A DNA stretch of 64,000 nt. Source: Holdemania massiliensis. GTDB lineage: Bacteria > Bacillota_I > Bacilli_A > Erysipelotrichales > Erysipelotrichaceae. The stretch covers positions 2,108,001 through 2,172,000 of the forward strand of contig NZ_JAKNTK010000001.1 of NCBI RefSeq assembly GCF_022440805.1, read 5' to 3'. Shown here piece after piece: positions 1 to 9,359 of this stretch; position 1 is the first letter of the stretch, and each line of letters begins with the position of its first letter. The notes beneath the pieces are model-generated. The model worked only from the letters and a program-made list of their open reading frames with translations, did not search any database and had not been told where the DNA came from. A program made the translations under genes and the position numbers.

Positions 1-658
1 TATCCGCTGGATAGTCTGTTCCAAATGCCGGTTTGCCCGTGATCGCCTGAATCTTCGCCGACGTTTCAGCCAGTTCATCCCAGGTCGTTGGGACCGTCAA
101 TCCGTTGTCGTCAAAGAACTTCTGGTTGTAGTACAGCACTTCCGTATACATTGTAAATGGCAGAGAATAGGTTCCCTTTACTGAATAATTCGCACCGAAA
201 GTTCTGAAGGATTCATAGATATCCTGATAATCACTCATGCCTACAGCCGCGTCGCTGATATACGGCGCCAGATCCACGACTGCCTCGGAGGCCAGCAGAT
301 CTTCAACGTAGGTCTGTTGAGACAGAATGACAGCCGGGGCATTCTTCGCTTTGACAGCACCGACAACCTTGTTGTTGACTTCCGCGCTGGAGCCCTGGTT
401 GATCGCCGTAACGGTAATGCCTTTTTCTTTGCCGACCGTGCTGTTGAATTCCTCAACGCGCTGGTTGACGATCTCCTCCTGGATGTTGGTGCAGTTGTGC
501 CAGAATTCGATGCTGATCGGATTAGTAATCTCTGTGACGAGCGCGGTCGGTTCCTGACCGCCGTTTTCCGGTTCATCGGTCTTGCCGTTGTTGGACGAGC
601 AAGCGCCTAAACCGAGAATCATCATCAGAGAAAGAATGCTGATTAAGCCTTTTTTCAT
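1..658 (-). CDS. Sugar ABC transporter substrate-binding lipoprotein (3' end outside window)
   Basis: Extracellular solute-binding protein of the type that feeds MalFG-like sugar importers. About 219 codons are present; the C-terminal half lies beyond position 1. The protein starts at the ATG read from 658 with AGGAAAG just upstream. It opens with a lysine-containing signal peptide ending in the lipobox LGLGAC, so it should be lipid-anchored on the outer membrane face. A Ser/Asn/Glu-rich linker follows, then an SBP type 1 core (IEFWHNCTNIQEE, later SLPFTMYTEVLYYN). It is the last gene of an operon after the two permeases and the ATPase, 47 bases past the permease. The substrate cannot be told from the sequence. 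Confidence 0.9.
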   Translation of the reverse strand, partial: MKKGLISILSLMMILGLGACSSNNGKTDEPENGGQEPTALVTEITNPISIEFWHNCTNIQEEIVNQRVEEFNSTVGKEKGITVTAINQGSSAEVNNKVVGAVKAKNAPAVILSQQTYVEDLLASEAVVDLAPYISDAAVGMSDYQDIYESFRTFGANYSVKGTYSLPFTMYTEVLYYNQKFFDDNGLTVPTTWDELAETSAKIQAITGKPAFGTDYPAD

Positions 659-705
659 AGTTTCTTTCCTCTCTTTACTTTTTATATCAAAGGGACAGCG
701 TCAAG

Positions 706-1545
706 CTACCCTTTAATACCTCCGCGGGCTACGCCGTTGATAATCTGTTTTCTGAAAATCAGATAGAAGACAACCATCGGCAGAATAACAACGCAGGCGC
801 CGGCCATCTGCAGGTTGACAAACGACGAAGCGTCATTGTTGAAGTACATCAAGCCGGTAGTCAGCACCCGCTTGCTTGGACTGTTAGTGACCATCAACGG
901 CCACAGGAAGGAATTCCAGGTCGTGATGAAATGCAGAATCGAGATCGTGGCAATCGCATTCTTGCTCATCGGCACCATCACCTTCCACAGATAGCGCCAA
1001 TCGCTGCAGCCGTCAATCTTTGCCGCCTTGTATAAGATCGGCGGCACCTGCATGAAATATTCCCTCAGCATGTAAATATAGAAGCCGCTGGCCAGCGTTG
1101 GAATAATGATGCCCTGGTAAGTATCCAGCCAGCCTAAATGCGAAACGGTCACATAATTCTGAATAATCAGCAGCTCTGTCGGCACCATCATCGTTGACAG
1201 AAACAGCCAGAACCAAAACTTTTTGCCTTTAAACTCCAGCACCGAAAAGGCAAAGGAGGCCAGCACCGTGACCACAACCGCCAGCAGCGTGGAAATCGTG
1301 GCAATGACGACGGTATTGATAAAATACTGGCCAAACGGCGCCGTGTCAAACACGGTCTTAAAATTGACTGCCATCCATTCCTTCGGGAACCAGATCGGCG
1401 GAATCCGAATCGATTCATCCAGTGTTTTAAACGCGGTTAAGATCATCCAGATGAAAGGGAACAGCATCGTAATAGCCCCAGCGATCAAAAAGGTGTATTT
1501 CAGCACCTTGGCGATCAAGGCCGGCAGCTTGTTTTTCTTTTTCAT
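706..1545 (-). CDS. Carbohydrate ABC transporter permease, MalG/UgpE type
   Basis: Inner-membrane permease, 279 residues, about six membrane segments; the first lies near residues 15-40. The EAA loop that docks on the ATPase is visible near residues 175-200 (YKAAKIDGCSDWRYLWKVMV). Length and the end (RGGIKG) fit the MalG branch of CUT1 importers. It lies 14 bases after its partner permease (1560-2480) and before the binding protein, so the four genes form one operon. Confidence 0.92.
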   Translation of the reverse strand: MKKKNKLPALIAKVLKYTFLIAGAITMLFPFIWMILTAFKTLDESIRIPPIWFPKEWMAVNFKTVFDTAPFGQYFINTVVIATISTLLAVVVTVLASFAFSVLEFKGKKFWFWLFLSTMMVPTELLIIQNYVTVSHLGWLDTYQGIIIPTLASGFYIYMLREYFMQVPPILYKAAKIDGCSDWRYLWKVMVPMSKNAIATISILHFITTWNSFLWPLMVTNSPSKRVLTTGLMYFNNDASSFVNLQMAGACVVILPMVVFYLIFRKQIINGVARGGIKG

Positions 1546-1559
1546 TACGCTTCCCCTTT

Positions 1560-2480
1560 CTAGTTATAATGAATAAATCGCTTGGAGACCTTGTTCTGGA
1601 TCATCGTTACGACAGTGATAATGATGAACAGGATAATTGCGGCAGCCGAGGCGTAATGCACCTGATTGCGGTTATAGAACATATCGTAGATGTAGTAAAC
1701 CACGGTGATCGCGCTGTTGGCTGGGCCTGCCTGTCCGGAAAACAAGGAGAAAATCTCATTGTACAGCTTAAAGGCATAAATGACCGAAACCATGATGACC
1801 ATCCACAGTGTAGGTGACAGCAGCGGCAGCGTGACATGAAAGAATGTCCGCAGCTTACTTGCCCCATCGATTCTTGCGGCTTGGTAATATTGTTCGTCGA
1901 TCTTCTGAAGACCGGCCAGAAACAGCACGATCTTAAACGCCAGACCGCTCCAGATATAAAAGATCGTCACCGCCCAAATTGCCAGTTTCGGATCCGACAG
2001 CCATTTCATCGCCGGGATGCCAAACAGTGTCAAAAAGTAATTGATATAGCCGTATTCCGAATGGAACAGCCAGCGGAAGACAATACCGATCGCAATGATC
2101 GAGGTCACATACGGCAGAAAGTAGACCGTCTGAAAGACACCCTTAAATTTCACTTTGGAGTTGATCAATACCGCGATCACCAATGCGATGATCAACGATA
2201 TCGGCAAACCCACACCAAAGATGATCAGCGTATTTTTTAACGCCAGCTGAAACGACGGATCCAGCAATACATGTTCAAAAGCTTTGAAGCCGAATCCCTT
2301 GCCAACCTCTGTCAAATAATTGTATTTCGTATAGAAACCCATCCGAAAGACCTTAATCAGCGGATACAGCACAAAGACAAGCATCACCAGAATAGCCGGC
2401 GACAAATACAAATAAGCTTTATAACGCTCATAAAACTGTTTGAATTTCGAGCGTTTTCGCACTGACGGAACCTTACTCAT
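1560..2480 (-). CDS. Carbohydrate ABC transporter permease, MalF/UgpA type
   Basis: Second permease of the CUT1 importer, 306 residues. A basic cytoplasmic N-terminus (KVPSVRKRSKFKQFYERYK) leads into the first membrane segment. The EAA loop sits near residues 200-225 (YYQAARIDGASKLRTFFHVT). Its ATG overlaps the stop codon of the ATPase gene by 8 bases, so translation is probably coupled. Confidence 0.92.
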   Translation of the reverse strand: MSKVPSVRKRSKFKQFYERYKAYLYLSPAILVMLVFVLYPLIKVFRMGFYTKYNYLTEVGKGFGFKAFEHVLLDPSFQLALKNTLIIFGVGLPISLIIALVIAVLINSKVKFKGVFQTVYFLPYVTSIIAIGIVFRWLFHSEYGYINYFLTLFGIPAMKWLSDPKLAIWAVTIFYIWSGLAFKIVLFLAGLQKIDEQYYQAARIDGASKLRTFFHVTLPLLSPTLWMVIMVSVIYAFKLYNEIFSLFSGQAGPANSAITVVYYIYDMFYNRNQVHYASAAAIILFIIITVVTMIQNKVSKRFIHYN

Positions 2481-3525
2481 AGTTAAATTCCTTATTCAGC
2501 CGCTTTCCGGTTTCCTTGTCAAACAGATAGATACGCTGACCTTTGATCGCCAAAGAAAGCGGAGCTCCGGCCTGAACAAGATGCACACTGTCAATCAAAG
2601 CATGCACCGGCGTATCATTCAGCTTGAAGGTAATCAGCTGATCCCGGCCGCGGATTTCCACGGATTCCACCAGGACTGTCATTTCCTTGCCCAGCGTAAA
2701 GGATTCCGGCCGAATGCCTGCCAGAACAGGACCGCTGATGTCTTCCTGAACAGCATACTGCGTTTCATTGAATACAATTTTTCCGCCTTCAGCATTCACT
2801 TCCACAAAATTCATCGGTGGATTTCCCAAGAATCCGGCCACAAACTGATTGACCGGTTCCAGATACATCCGCTGCGGGAAACATTGCTGCTGAATCACAC
2901 CTTTTTTCATCAGCACGATTTCATCAGTGATGCTCATGGCCTCTTCCTGATCATGCGTAACAAAGATCGTCGTAACTCCAGTTTCTTTTTGAATCCGGCG
3001 AATTTCTTCCCGCATTTCCAAGCGCAGCCGGGCATCCAAATTGGACAGCGGTTCATCCAGCAGTAAGACTTTCGGCTGTTTGACCAAAGCCCGCGCAATC
3101 GCTACGCGCTGCTGCTGACCGCCGGAAAGTTGGGATGGTTTACGTTTAAGCAGATCATCGACCTTTACCAGCTTCGCCATTTCCATGCACCGCGCCAAAG
3201 CTTCCTCTTTTTTAACTTTGGCATTGACCAATGGAAACATGATATTCTGTTGCACCGTCATGTGCGGATAAAGTGCATAGTTCTGAAAAACCAAGCCAAT
3301 CCCGCGCTCCTCTGCGGGAACATCAGTAACATCTTCCCCATCAAAGTAAATCTTTCCGGATGTCGGTTGCTCCAACCCTGAAATCATATACAGAGTTGTC
3401 GATTTCCCGCAGCCGGATGGTCCTAACAGCCCGGTTAAGGCTCCGTCTTTAATCGTTAAATTGACATGATCAACCGCAACGGTCTGACCAAAATCTTTTA
3501 CCAGATCGACTAATTGGACTTGCAT
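2473..3525 (-). CDS. ABC transporter ATP-binding protein, MsmX/UgpC/MalK type
   Basis: Energises the adjacent sugar importer. 350 residues. Walker A is GPSGCGKST near residue 36, the signature LSGGQQQR near 134, Walker B VLLLDEP near 155, and the switch histidine lies in FVTHDQEEA. The C-terminal TOBE/OB region (about 240-340) is typical of MalK-like ATPases. It is the first gene of the operon, preceded by AGGAGGGG and a good promoter. Confidence 0.94.
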   Translation of the reverse strand: MQVQLVDLVKDFGQTVAVDHVNLTIKDGALTGLLGPSGCGKSTTLYMISGLEQPTSGKIYFDGEDVTDVPAEERGIGLVFQNYALYPHMTVQQNIMFPLVNAKVKKEEALARCMEMAKLVKVDDLLKRKPSQLSGGQQQRVAIARALVKQPKVLLLDEPLSNLDARLRLEMREEIRRIQKETGVTTIFVTHDQEEAMSITDEIVLMKKGVIQQQCFPQRMYLEPVNQFVAGFLGNPPMNFVEVNAEGGKIVFNETQYAVQEDISGPVLAGIRPESFTLGKEMTVLVESVEIRGRDQLITFKLNDTPVHALIDSVHLVQAGAPLSLAIKGQRIYLFDKETGKRLNKEFNYE

Positions 3526-3571
3526 GTTTCCCCTCCTGAATTAATCTAATTTTATTGTTTACATCATGAAC

Positions 3572-3600
3572 ATTATAAAGCATTTTATCGGATGCGTAAA
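3572..3600 (-). promoter_or_regulatory. Promoter of the sugar ABC operon
   Basis: On the minus strand TTTACG, 17 bases, then TATAAT, about 45 bases before the ATPase start. Just downstream is TGTAAAC at about 3560-3566, one half of a LacI/CcpA-type site. The second half is poor, so I do not call an operator. Confidence 0.65.
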
Positions 3601-3643
3601 GAAATCAGAAAAGCTTTCCCTGTTAAATTTTGATAAATAAAGT

Positions 3644-3678
3644 AAAAAAATCCTGGCTCGCTTTTAAACAAACCAGGA
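3644..3678 (-). terminator. Terminator of the transketolase operon
   Basis: Minus strand: TCCTGG, a 16-base loop, CCAGGA, then seven T. It lies 8 bases after the stop of the transketolase C-terminal subunit. Confidence 0.8.
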
Positions 3679-3685
3679 CTTGTTT

Positions 3686-4615
3686 CTATTTTAAATTGTT
3701 GACAACGGCTTCAACGATGGCATCGCTGTCCATTTTGTATTTATGCAGCAGTTCTGCCGGTTTTCCGCTTTCACCATAAACATCCCGCTGTCCTACACGA
3801 ACAAGCTTGCGCGGACATTGTTCGCTCAGAACTTCCGCAACCGCACTGCCTAAGCCCCCGATAATGCTGTGCTCTTCACAGGTTACGATCAGCTTCGCTT
3901 TTTCCGCATAGTGAACGATCGTTTCAGCATCAATTGGCTTAATCGTATGAATATTGATCAAAGTCGGTGTAATGCCCTGAGCTTTCAGGCTCTCGCAGGC
4001 TTTCATGGCTTCCTGGACTTCCAGGCCAGTCGCCAGAATGACAACATCCTGTCCTTCCTGCAATACGTCCGCTTTCCCAATTTCAAAATGATAGTTTTCA
4101 TCATGAATCACTTCCACGGCACTGCGGCCTAACCGCACAAAGCATGGCCCCTCAACCGCTGCCACGGCTTTAACAGCCGCTTCTGCTTCTACAGCATCGC
4201 AAGGACAGATGACCTTCATGCCCGGAATACCGCGCATTAAGGCAATATCTTCAAACGTCTGATGCGACGCGCCGTCTTCGCCAACTGAAATTCCCGCGTG
4301 TGAAGCACAAATCTTCACATTCAGCTGCGGATAACCGATGCTGTTGCGGATTTGTTCATAAGCCCGGCCGACTGCAAACATCGCAAAGCTGCTGGCAAAT
4401 ACCGTGTTGCCGCAAGCCGCTAAACCTGCTGCGACTGACATCATATTGCCTTCCGCAATACCCATGTTGCAATGACGCTCTGGCGCAACTTTCTTAGCCA
4501 TGCCGGATTTCGTCGATCCGCTGAGATCGGCATCGAGCACGACGATATTTTCATTTTCACTGACCAGCTCCGCCAGTGCTTTTCCATAAGCTTCCCGAGT
4601 TGCAATCTTAGCCAT
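3686..4615 (-). CDS. Transketolase, C-terminal subunit
   Basis: Half of a split transketolase (pentose phosphate pathway or ketose/aldose exchange). 309 residues holding the pyrimidine-binding and C-terminal domains. The catalytic Glu region is seen as CNMGIAEGNMMSVAAGLA near residues 48-65. The ATG overlaps the stop of the N-terminal subunit gene by 8 bases, as expected for two parts of one enzyme. Split enzymes of this type also occur as dihydroxyacetone- or sugar-specific transketolases, so the natural substrate is open. Confidence 0.93.
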   Translation of the reverse strand: MAKIATREAYGKALAELVSENENIVVLDADLSGSTKSGMAKKVAPERHCNMGIAEGNMMSVAAGLAACGNTVFASSFAMFAVGRAYEQIRNSIGYPQLNVKICASHAGISVGEDGASHQTFEDIALMRGIPGMKVICPCDAVEAEAAVKAVAAVEGPCFVRLGRSAVEVIHDENYHFEIGKADVLQEGQDVVILATGLEVQEAMKACESLKAQGITPTLINIHTIKPIDAETIVHYAEKAKLIVTCEEHSIIGGLGSAVAEVLSEQCPRKLVRVGQRDVYGESGKPAELLHKYKMDSDAIVEAVVNNLK

Positions 4616-5438
4616 TGATCTGATCCTCCAATTCCTTAATCGCAGCTTCTGCCTCTTCTGGCTTTGGCGCTACACCATGCCAGTTTGCTTTGTTTTCCAT
4701 AAAGGAAACACCTTTGCCTTTTACTGTATGAGCCAAGATTAAGGTCGGTTTGCCCTTGCATTCTCTGGCTGCGGCATAAGCGGCTTCAAGCTGATCGTAG
4801 TCATGTCCGTCGACTTCGATGACATTCCAGCCAAAAGCTTTAAATTTTGTATCAAAAGGAGTTGGATTCATGACATCGGTAATCTTACCGTCAATCTGTA
4901 ATCCGTTGAAGTCCAAAATCGCAACAAGATTGTCTAATTTGTAGTGGGCTGCAGCCATTGCTGCTTCCCAGATCTGGCCTTCTTCACTTTCGCCATCTCC
5001 CACCAAGGCATAAACACGGAAATCCTGATGATGGATTTTATAGGATAACGCCATACCGACCGCACAAGACAAACCTTGTCCCAACGATCCCGTTGACATG
5101 TCCACTCCTTTGATGCTCATGTTCGGATGTCCCTGGATCTCAGAATCGATCTTTCTAAAGGTCATCAGATCGTCCTGTGAAATAAACCCTTTTTCCTTTA
5201 AAACAGAATAGAGAACCGGAGAAGCATGTCCTTTGGACAAAACAAATTTATCGCGGCAGACATCGTTGACATTTTCCTCGTTAATCTTCATTTCATTAAA
5301 ATACAGAGAAACCAGAATTTCTACTGCCGACAAGGATCCGCCTGGATGGCCCGACTGTGCTGCACAGGTCATGCGAATAATATTTTTACGCACTTCCGCA
5401 GCAATCTTCTTCATTTCAGTTTGATTCATTTCCTTCAC
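4608..5438 (-). CDS. Transketolase, N-terminal subunit (ThDP-binding)
   Basis: 276 residues forming the ThDP-pyrophosphate domain of the split transketolase. The first conserved histidine is in SGHPGGSLSAVE, the GDG...N cofactor motif is VGDGESEEGQIWEAAM followed by DFNG, and the end has HTVKGKGVSFMEN. First gene of a two-gene operon with its own promoter and terminator. AAGGAGTG precedes the start. Confidence 0.93.
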   Translation of the reverse strand: MKEMNQTEMKKIAAEVRKNIIRMTCAAQSGHPGGSLSAVEILVSLYFNEMKINEENVNDVCRDKFVLSKGHASPVLYSVLKEKGFISQDDLMTFRKIDSEIQGHPNMSIKGVDMSTGSLGQGLSCAVGMALSYKIHHQDFRVYALVGDGESEEGQIWEAAMAAAHYKLDNLVAILDFNGLQIDGKITDVMNPTPFDTKFKAFGWNVIEVDGHDYDQLEAAYAAARECKGKPTLILAHTVKGKGVSFMENKANWHGVAPKPEEAEAAIKELEDQING

Positions 5439-5455
5439 TCCTTTTAGCCTTCCCT

Positions 5456-5484
5456 ATTCTATCATTATTGGTACGGATTGTAAA
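5456..5484 (-). promoter_or_regulatory. Promoter of the transketolase operon
   Basis: Minus strand TTTACA, 17 bases, TAGAAT, about 18 bases before the start codon of the N-terminal subunit. Confidence 0.65.
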
Positions 5485-5563
5485 AAAGAAAACATGAAAT
5501 TTTCACAAAATAAATAAATCACAGAGTGATAACAAGATTGCCTTTCCGAATACCACGCTATTC

Positions 5564-5592
5564 TTGTGAGTACTACCATCCTATGATAAACT
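5564..5592 (+). promoter_or_regulatory. Possible promoter of the AAA-ATPase gene
   Basis: TTGTGA, 17 bases, TAAACT, about 73 bases before the plus-strand gene. Each box matches the consensus at about four of six positions, so this is tentative. The rest of the 227-base divergent spacer (5439-5665) shows nothing else I recognise. Confidence 0.35.
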
Positions 5593-5665
5593 ATAAATAC
5601 ATCAAATATGAAACAAGCTAGTAGCTATTGTAGCTCTAGAAACACCAGAAAGGAGCTTATTCTCC

Positions 5666-7339
5666 ATGAAAAATGTGAATATCCCTATTTGTACTTCTAA
5701 TTTTGCCGAAATCCGACAAAAAGATTATTACTATATTGATAAAACAGGTCTCATCGAAGAATTATTACGAACACCAAGCACAAAAGTTACCTTAATAACC
5801 CGACCTAGACGTTTCGGGAAAACGCTTGGCATGAGCATGATGGCTGAGTTTTTTGATATCAAAAAAGATAGCAGTTCGTTATTTGAAGGATTGTCAATTT
5901 ACAAAAATAAAGAACTATGCCAAACATGGATGAATCAGTATCCTACCCTTTTTGTTACGTTACGTGAAATCGATGGTCTGGACTATAATAAAGCTTTTAG
6001 TAGACTCACTTCGATTATCTCCGAGTTATACAATCAATATTATTACCTCATAGAGAGTAATAAATTCACAATTCATGAAAAAGCAGCCTTTGATCGTATC
6101 GCCGGAATGAATGCCTCGTCAGACGAGATTGAAAGCGGCCTCGCAAGGTTAACCAAAATGATGTCTGTTTATTACGACAAACCGGTTATCCTTCTTATTG
6201 ATGAATACGATGTTCCCTTGGCAAAAGCAAGTGCGAAAGGATATTATTCCGAGATGTTAGATACTGTGCGTAGGATGATGTCCTTACTTAAAGACAATCC
6301 TGCCCTACAATTCGCCATCATAACAGGATGTCTGCAGATCGTCAAAGAGAGCATTTTCACCGGAACTAATAATTTTGTGACCGACACAATCTCTGACTCA
6401 CGGCTTGATGAATATTTTGGATTTACGCAGATGGATGTAGACAAGATCTTGATGGATACTGAGCTTACCTGTCATGGTGATGAAATTAAAGCTTGGTATG
6501 ACGGATATCACTTCGGCGAACATGATGTCTATTGTCCATGGGATGTGATGAACCATGTTAAAAATCTTTTACTGAATCCAGATACACCCCCAGCCAGCTA
6601 TTGGGAACACACTAGCCACAATGATATTATTTATCAGTTTATCAGTACCACGGAAGCGGATATCAATGAGAAATTTGAAAGACTTCTTAATGGAGGCTCA
6701 ATCATTGAACAGATTGAGCCCAACCTTACCTACGACATCCTTCATTCATCAGAAAGAAACATTTGGACTTTACTGTACTATACCGGTTATTTAACGAAAA
6801 TGCGTCAGGAAGATATTCCAGAAACTTTAGATTCAGAGTACTGTGCTTTGACCATACCCAACTCTGAAATTCGCCGCTTATTTAAGAAAAGCGTTGACGA
6901 ATGGTTTCTGGCAAAAACAGAAGCCAGCGATCGATCAGAACTATTCGATGCATTATGGAATGGCGATGTCGCTCGGCTGCAAGAATATATCAACAATACA
7001 CTTTTTGATAAAATTAGTTATCATGACTATCAAGAAAACTTCTACCATGCATTTCTAGCTGGTCAGCTCTCACGGAAAGGATATGTCGTGAATTCCAATC
7101 GTGAAGAAGGACTTGGACGATCCGACATCACCGTTAAGGATCGAAAGAACCGCCGAGCCATTGTCATTGAAACCAAGGTTACCGATTCAGAAGGAAAGCT
7201 TGAATCAGCCTGTAACACCGCACTCCAGCAGATTGTAGAAAAACAATATGCCCTCGCTATAAAAAAAGCGGGATATCAACAAGTCCTCTCCTTCGGCATT
7301 GCCTTTTATCAAAAGCAATGTTTTGTTAAAGTTGCATGA
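5666..7339 (+). CDS. AAA-ATPase-like protein with C-terminal PD-(D/E)XK nuclease domain
   Basis: 557 residues, the architecture of the predicted AAA-ATPase/DUF1703 family that is abundant in gut anaerobes and has no settled role. N-terminus: YYIDKTGLIEELL, then a P-loop-like TRPRRFGKTLGMSMM near residues 45-60. Walker B is PVILLIDEYDVPL near 175. The last 90 residues carry a nuclease-like core, GLGRSDITVKDRKNRRAIVIETKV, given here as GRSDI plus IVIETKV (the D...ExK pattern). It has a good AAAGGAG site 10 bases before ATG. It is the only sizeable plus-strand gene, AT-richer by eye than the transketolase genes, and sits alone between a housekeeping operon and the capsule locus, suggesting insertion by transfer. 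Phage defence or a DNA-repair/mobile role is speculation. Confidence 0.85.
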   Translation: MKNVNIPICTSNFAEIRQKDYYYIDKTGLIEELLRTPSTKVTLITRPRRFGKTLGMSMMAEFFDIKKDSSSLFEGLSIYKNKELCQTWMNQYPTLFVTLREIDGLDYNKAFSRLTSIISELYNQYYYLIESNKFTIHEKAAFDRIAGMNASSDEIESGLARLTKMMSVYYDKPVILLIDEYDVPLAKASAKGYYSEMLDTVRRMMSLLKDNPALQFAIITGCLQIVKESIFTGTNNFVTDTISDSRLDEYFGFTQMDVDKILMDTELTCHGDEIKAWYDGYHFGEHDVYCPWDVMNHVKNLLLNPDTPPASYWEHTSHNDIIYQFISTTEADINEKFERLLNGGSIIEQIEPNLTYDILHSSERNIWTLLYYTGYLTKMRQEDIPETLDSEYCALTIPNSEIRRLFKKSVDEWFLAKTEASDRSELFDALWNGDVARLQEYINNTLFDKISYHDYQENFYHAFLAGQLSRKGYVVNSNREEGLGRSDITVKDRKNRRAIVIETKVTDSEGKLESACNTALQQIVEKQYALAIKKAGYQQVLSFGIAFYQKQCFVKVA

Positions 7340-7363
7340 GTTTGTATATAATCGTCTAACAAA

Positions 7364-7409
7364 ATAACCCCTACAATAACATTTAAGGTAATGTTATTGC
7401 AGGGGTTAT
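7364..7409. terminator. Long inverted repeat between convergent genes, probable two-way terminator
   Basis: Two 20-base arms (7364-7383 and 7390-7409) with one mismatch and a 6-base loop. The arms read ATAACCCCTACAATAACATT and its near-perfect complement. It lies 25 bases after the AAA-ATPase stop and downstream of the convergent capsule locus. There is no long T run on either side, so a terminator role is inferred from position. The rest of 7410-7544 is AT-rich with no feature I can support. Confidence 0.5.
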
Positions 7410-7544
7410 AATTAAATCCCTTTTAGTTCTATAAGATCATGTATCTTTTATATTTTTTCGCTTTTATTATTAATATCTTTTTGTTAGAATGCAACCCTTT
7501 GTAGTGTATGGTTCAGAAATTATCATCCTCTTTAATGTAAATGC

Positions 7545-9359
7545 TTATTCTATCTCGCCATACATTTTCTCATATCGCTCCAAACACCATTCTGCTAACT
7601 TCTTAGATTGTTTGAAGAAGAACAGCATCCAATCCCGACTACTCTCATTTATGCTTTCCTTATATAATGCCCAGCCAACATAATACCAATTGTGAATTGC
7701 GGAATATGCCATCCAATGAACATGTTCCTTCTCTGTAGCAGGTCGTCCAAAATATGCCTCAAGAATGTCCACGATCTTAGGCTCATCCACTTCGTACTCA
7801 AGACCAGCAATCACACGTCCGAAGTCGTATCCTGGATCGTTATACCCAGCAAACTCCCAGTCAATGATATCTAGTGTCGTATCGGTACGAAGTACGTTGT
7901 CAATATTAATATCATTGTGGCACATAGTATGCTTGACGCCATCCATATCAGCATATTTTTGCAGCTTGCGCATCATTGCCCATTCCTTCTCAAATACCTT
8001 AAAGAGGTCACCTTTCATTTTAGATGCCTCCTTGAAAAGACGTTCACATTGATAAATTGGATCATAATCATACTCTTCTACATTGGATAGATCCATACCA
8101 GCATCATGGAAAGCTTTGATTTTTCTAGCTATAGCCTTCATAAGTTCTACATCTTCATAATAAACTCCATGAAGATCATGGCAGTTTTCACGGTACTTGG
8201 AAATCTTTACACCAGACTCATCGATGTATACATAGGTGTCATCAGCGTGAGCCTGTGCTGCAAGCTTTTGCGCCACGCACTCATTCTTACGATAAATAAA
8301 GAATTGACTGCTATCTCCGGGATAACGGAAAATATATCTTTCACCGCGTACAACAAAGGTGAACAAAATATTCGTTAAACCTTTTTGCAAAATAACAATA
8401 TCGCTAATTTCATCTTCCTGGCATTTTAAAACCTCGCAGATTTTCTGATTAATACGGTCACTGACATTGCCAAGGAACAGACCCTCAATATTCTGAATCT
8501 CTTGGATAGAGTCAAATTCATATAAGAAATCTGCAGAATATTCACGTACATACATATCTAAATTGTCTGCATGTCGGCTAATGAATTCCTCCCAAAACAG
8601 TACAGACACACGAAAATCATCGATTTCTTCATCCATGTATTTTACCAGTCTACGACTAAGCTCTTTGTTTATGTAAGCATGCCCATAAATACACTCCCCG
8701 CTCTTCGCACCGCTGTACACACTTAAGATTCTACCAGAAGCGTTCTTACGAACTAGAAGCTCATTATCAGCATTTTCTTTGTAAACAGTCGCATGGAAAG
8801 AATTGTACTCATACTGTGAAAATGGATTTTCCTCAAAATAATTGTCACAATTCAAAATATATGTGCTTCCAAGATGTTTCTTTGCAACATAGAGTGAGTA
8901 AATATTATTCTTTTTTAAATCCGGATTAATTTCAAGATTAACGCCCCACTTATCCTGCAGGAAAAAGTAAAGTTCTTGCTTGTAAGCAATTACAACTGTG
9001 ATGTTCTGAATGCCCGCCTCGCGAAGTTGACGAATCTGACGTTCAATCAAAGTTTCACCGTTCTTCATAAACAAACCTTTCGGCATCGAATACACGGATT
9101 TTGCAGATATATCCGAACCTCCTGCAGCAAGGATTACAGCATTCTCTACCTTAAGAGTAGAGATTTCATCCAATCCGTCCTGCGTGACTTTGCCATCTGC
9201 AATATACCCCTTCTTTTCCAGACCCGCCAAAAGTTCAGTCACTTCATCCACTGACTTAAAGACATAATAGTGTTTATTAGTGTAGATTTTCTCTGCGGTG
9301 GTTATATCTTCACCTTTTAACATTGTGCGGATTACTTCAAATTCTTTGTAACTAATCAT
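7545..9359 (-). CDS. LicC-LicA fusion: phosphocholine cytidylyltransferase and choline kinase
   Basis: 604 residues. Residues about 1-65 look like a small winged-helix domain. Residues about 70-300 are a nucleotidyltransferase (AVILAAGGSDISAKSVYSMP, then YILNCDNYF), and about 310-600 a choline/ethanolamine-kinase fold with the catalytic HNDINIDNVL and metal-binding IIDWEFAGYNDPGYDFGR. Known LicA phosphorylates choline and LicC makes CDP-choline for LicD transferases. Here both are in one protein, next to three licD genes, which supports that role. The pyrophosphorylase loop is degenerate compared with the usual GxGxRxxPxTxxxPK. The start overlaps the upstream cytidylyltransferase stop by 4 bases (ATGA). 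Last gene of the capsule locus; substrate could also be ethanolamine or another amino alcohol. Confidence 0.82.
   Translation of the reverse strand: MISYKEFEVIRTMLKGEDITTAEKIYTNKHYYVFKSVDEVTELLAGLEKKGYIADGKVTQDGLDEISTLKVENAVILAAGGSDISAKSVYSMPKGLFMKNGETLIERQIRQLREAGIQNITVVIAYKQELYFFLQDKWGVNLEINPDLKKNNIYSLYVAKKHLGSTYILNCDNYFEENPFSQYEYNSFHATVYKENADNELLVRKNASGRILSVYSGAKSGECIYGHAYINKELSRRLVKYMDEEIDDFRVSVLFWEEFISRHADNLDMYVREYSADFLYEFDSIQEIQNIEGLFLGNVSDRINQKICEVLKCQEDEISDIVILQKGLTNILFTFVVRGERYIFRYPGDSSQFFIYRKNECVAQKLAAQAHADDTYVYIDESGVKISKYRENCHDLHGVYYEDVELMKAIARKIKAFHDAGMDLSNVEEYDYDPIYQCERLFKEASKMKGDLFKVFEKEWAMMRKLQKYADMDGVKHTMCHNDINIDNVLRTDTTLDIIDWEFAGYNDPGYDFGRVIAGLEYEVDEPKIVDILEAYFGRPATEKEHVHWMAYSAIHNWYYVGWALYKESINESSRDWMLFFFKQSKKLAEWCLERYEKMYGEIE

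Noticed and set aside
2440..3066. Plus-strand open frame of 208 codons antisense to the ABC ATPase
   Set aside because: The minus strand carries all ABC motifs; the antisense product is low-complexity and His/Gln-rich, as shadow frames often are.
3553..3566. Possible CcpA site after the ABC operon promoter (TGTAAAC half)
   Set aside because: The second half does not match, unlike the perfect palindrome before ppdK.
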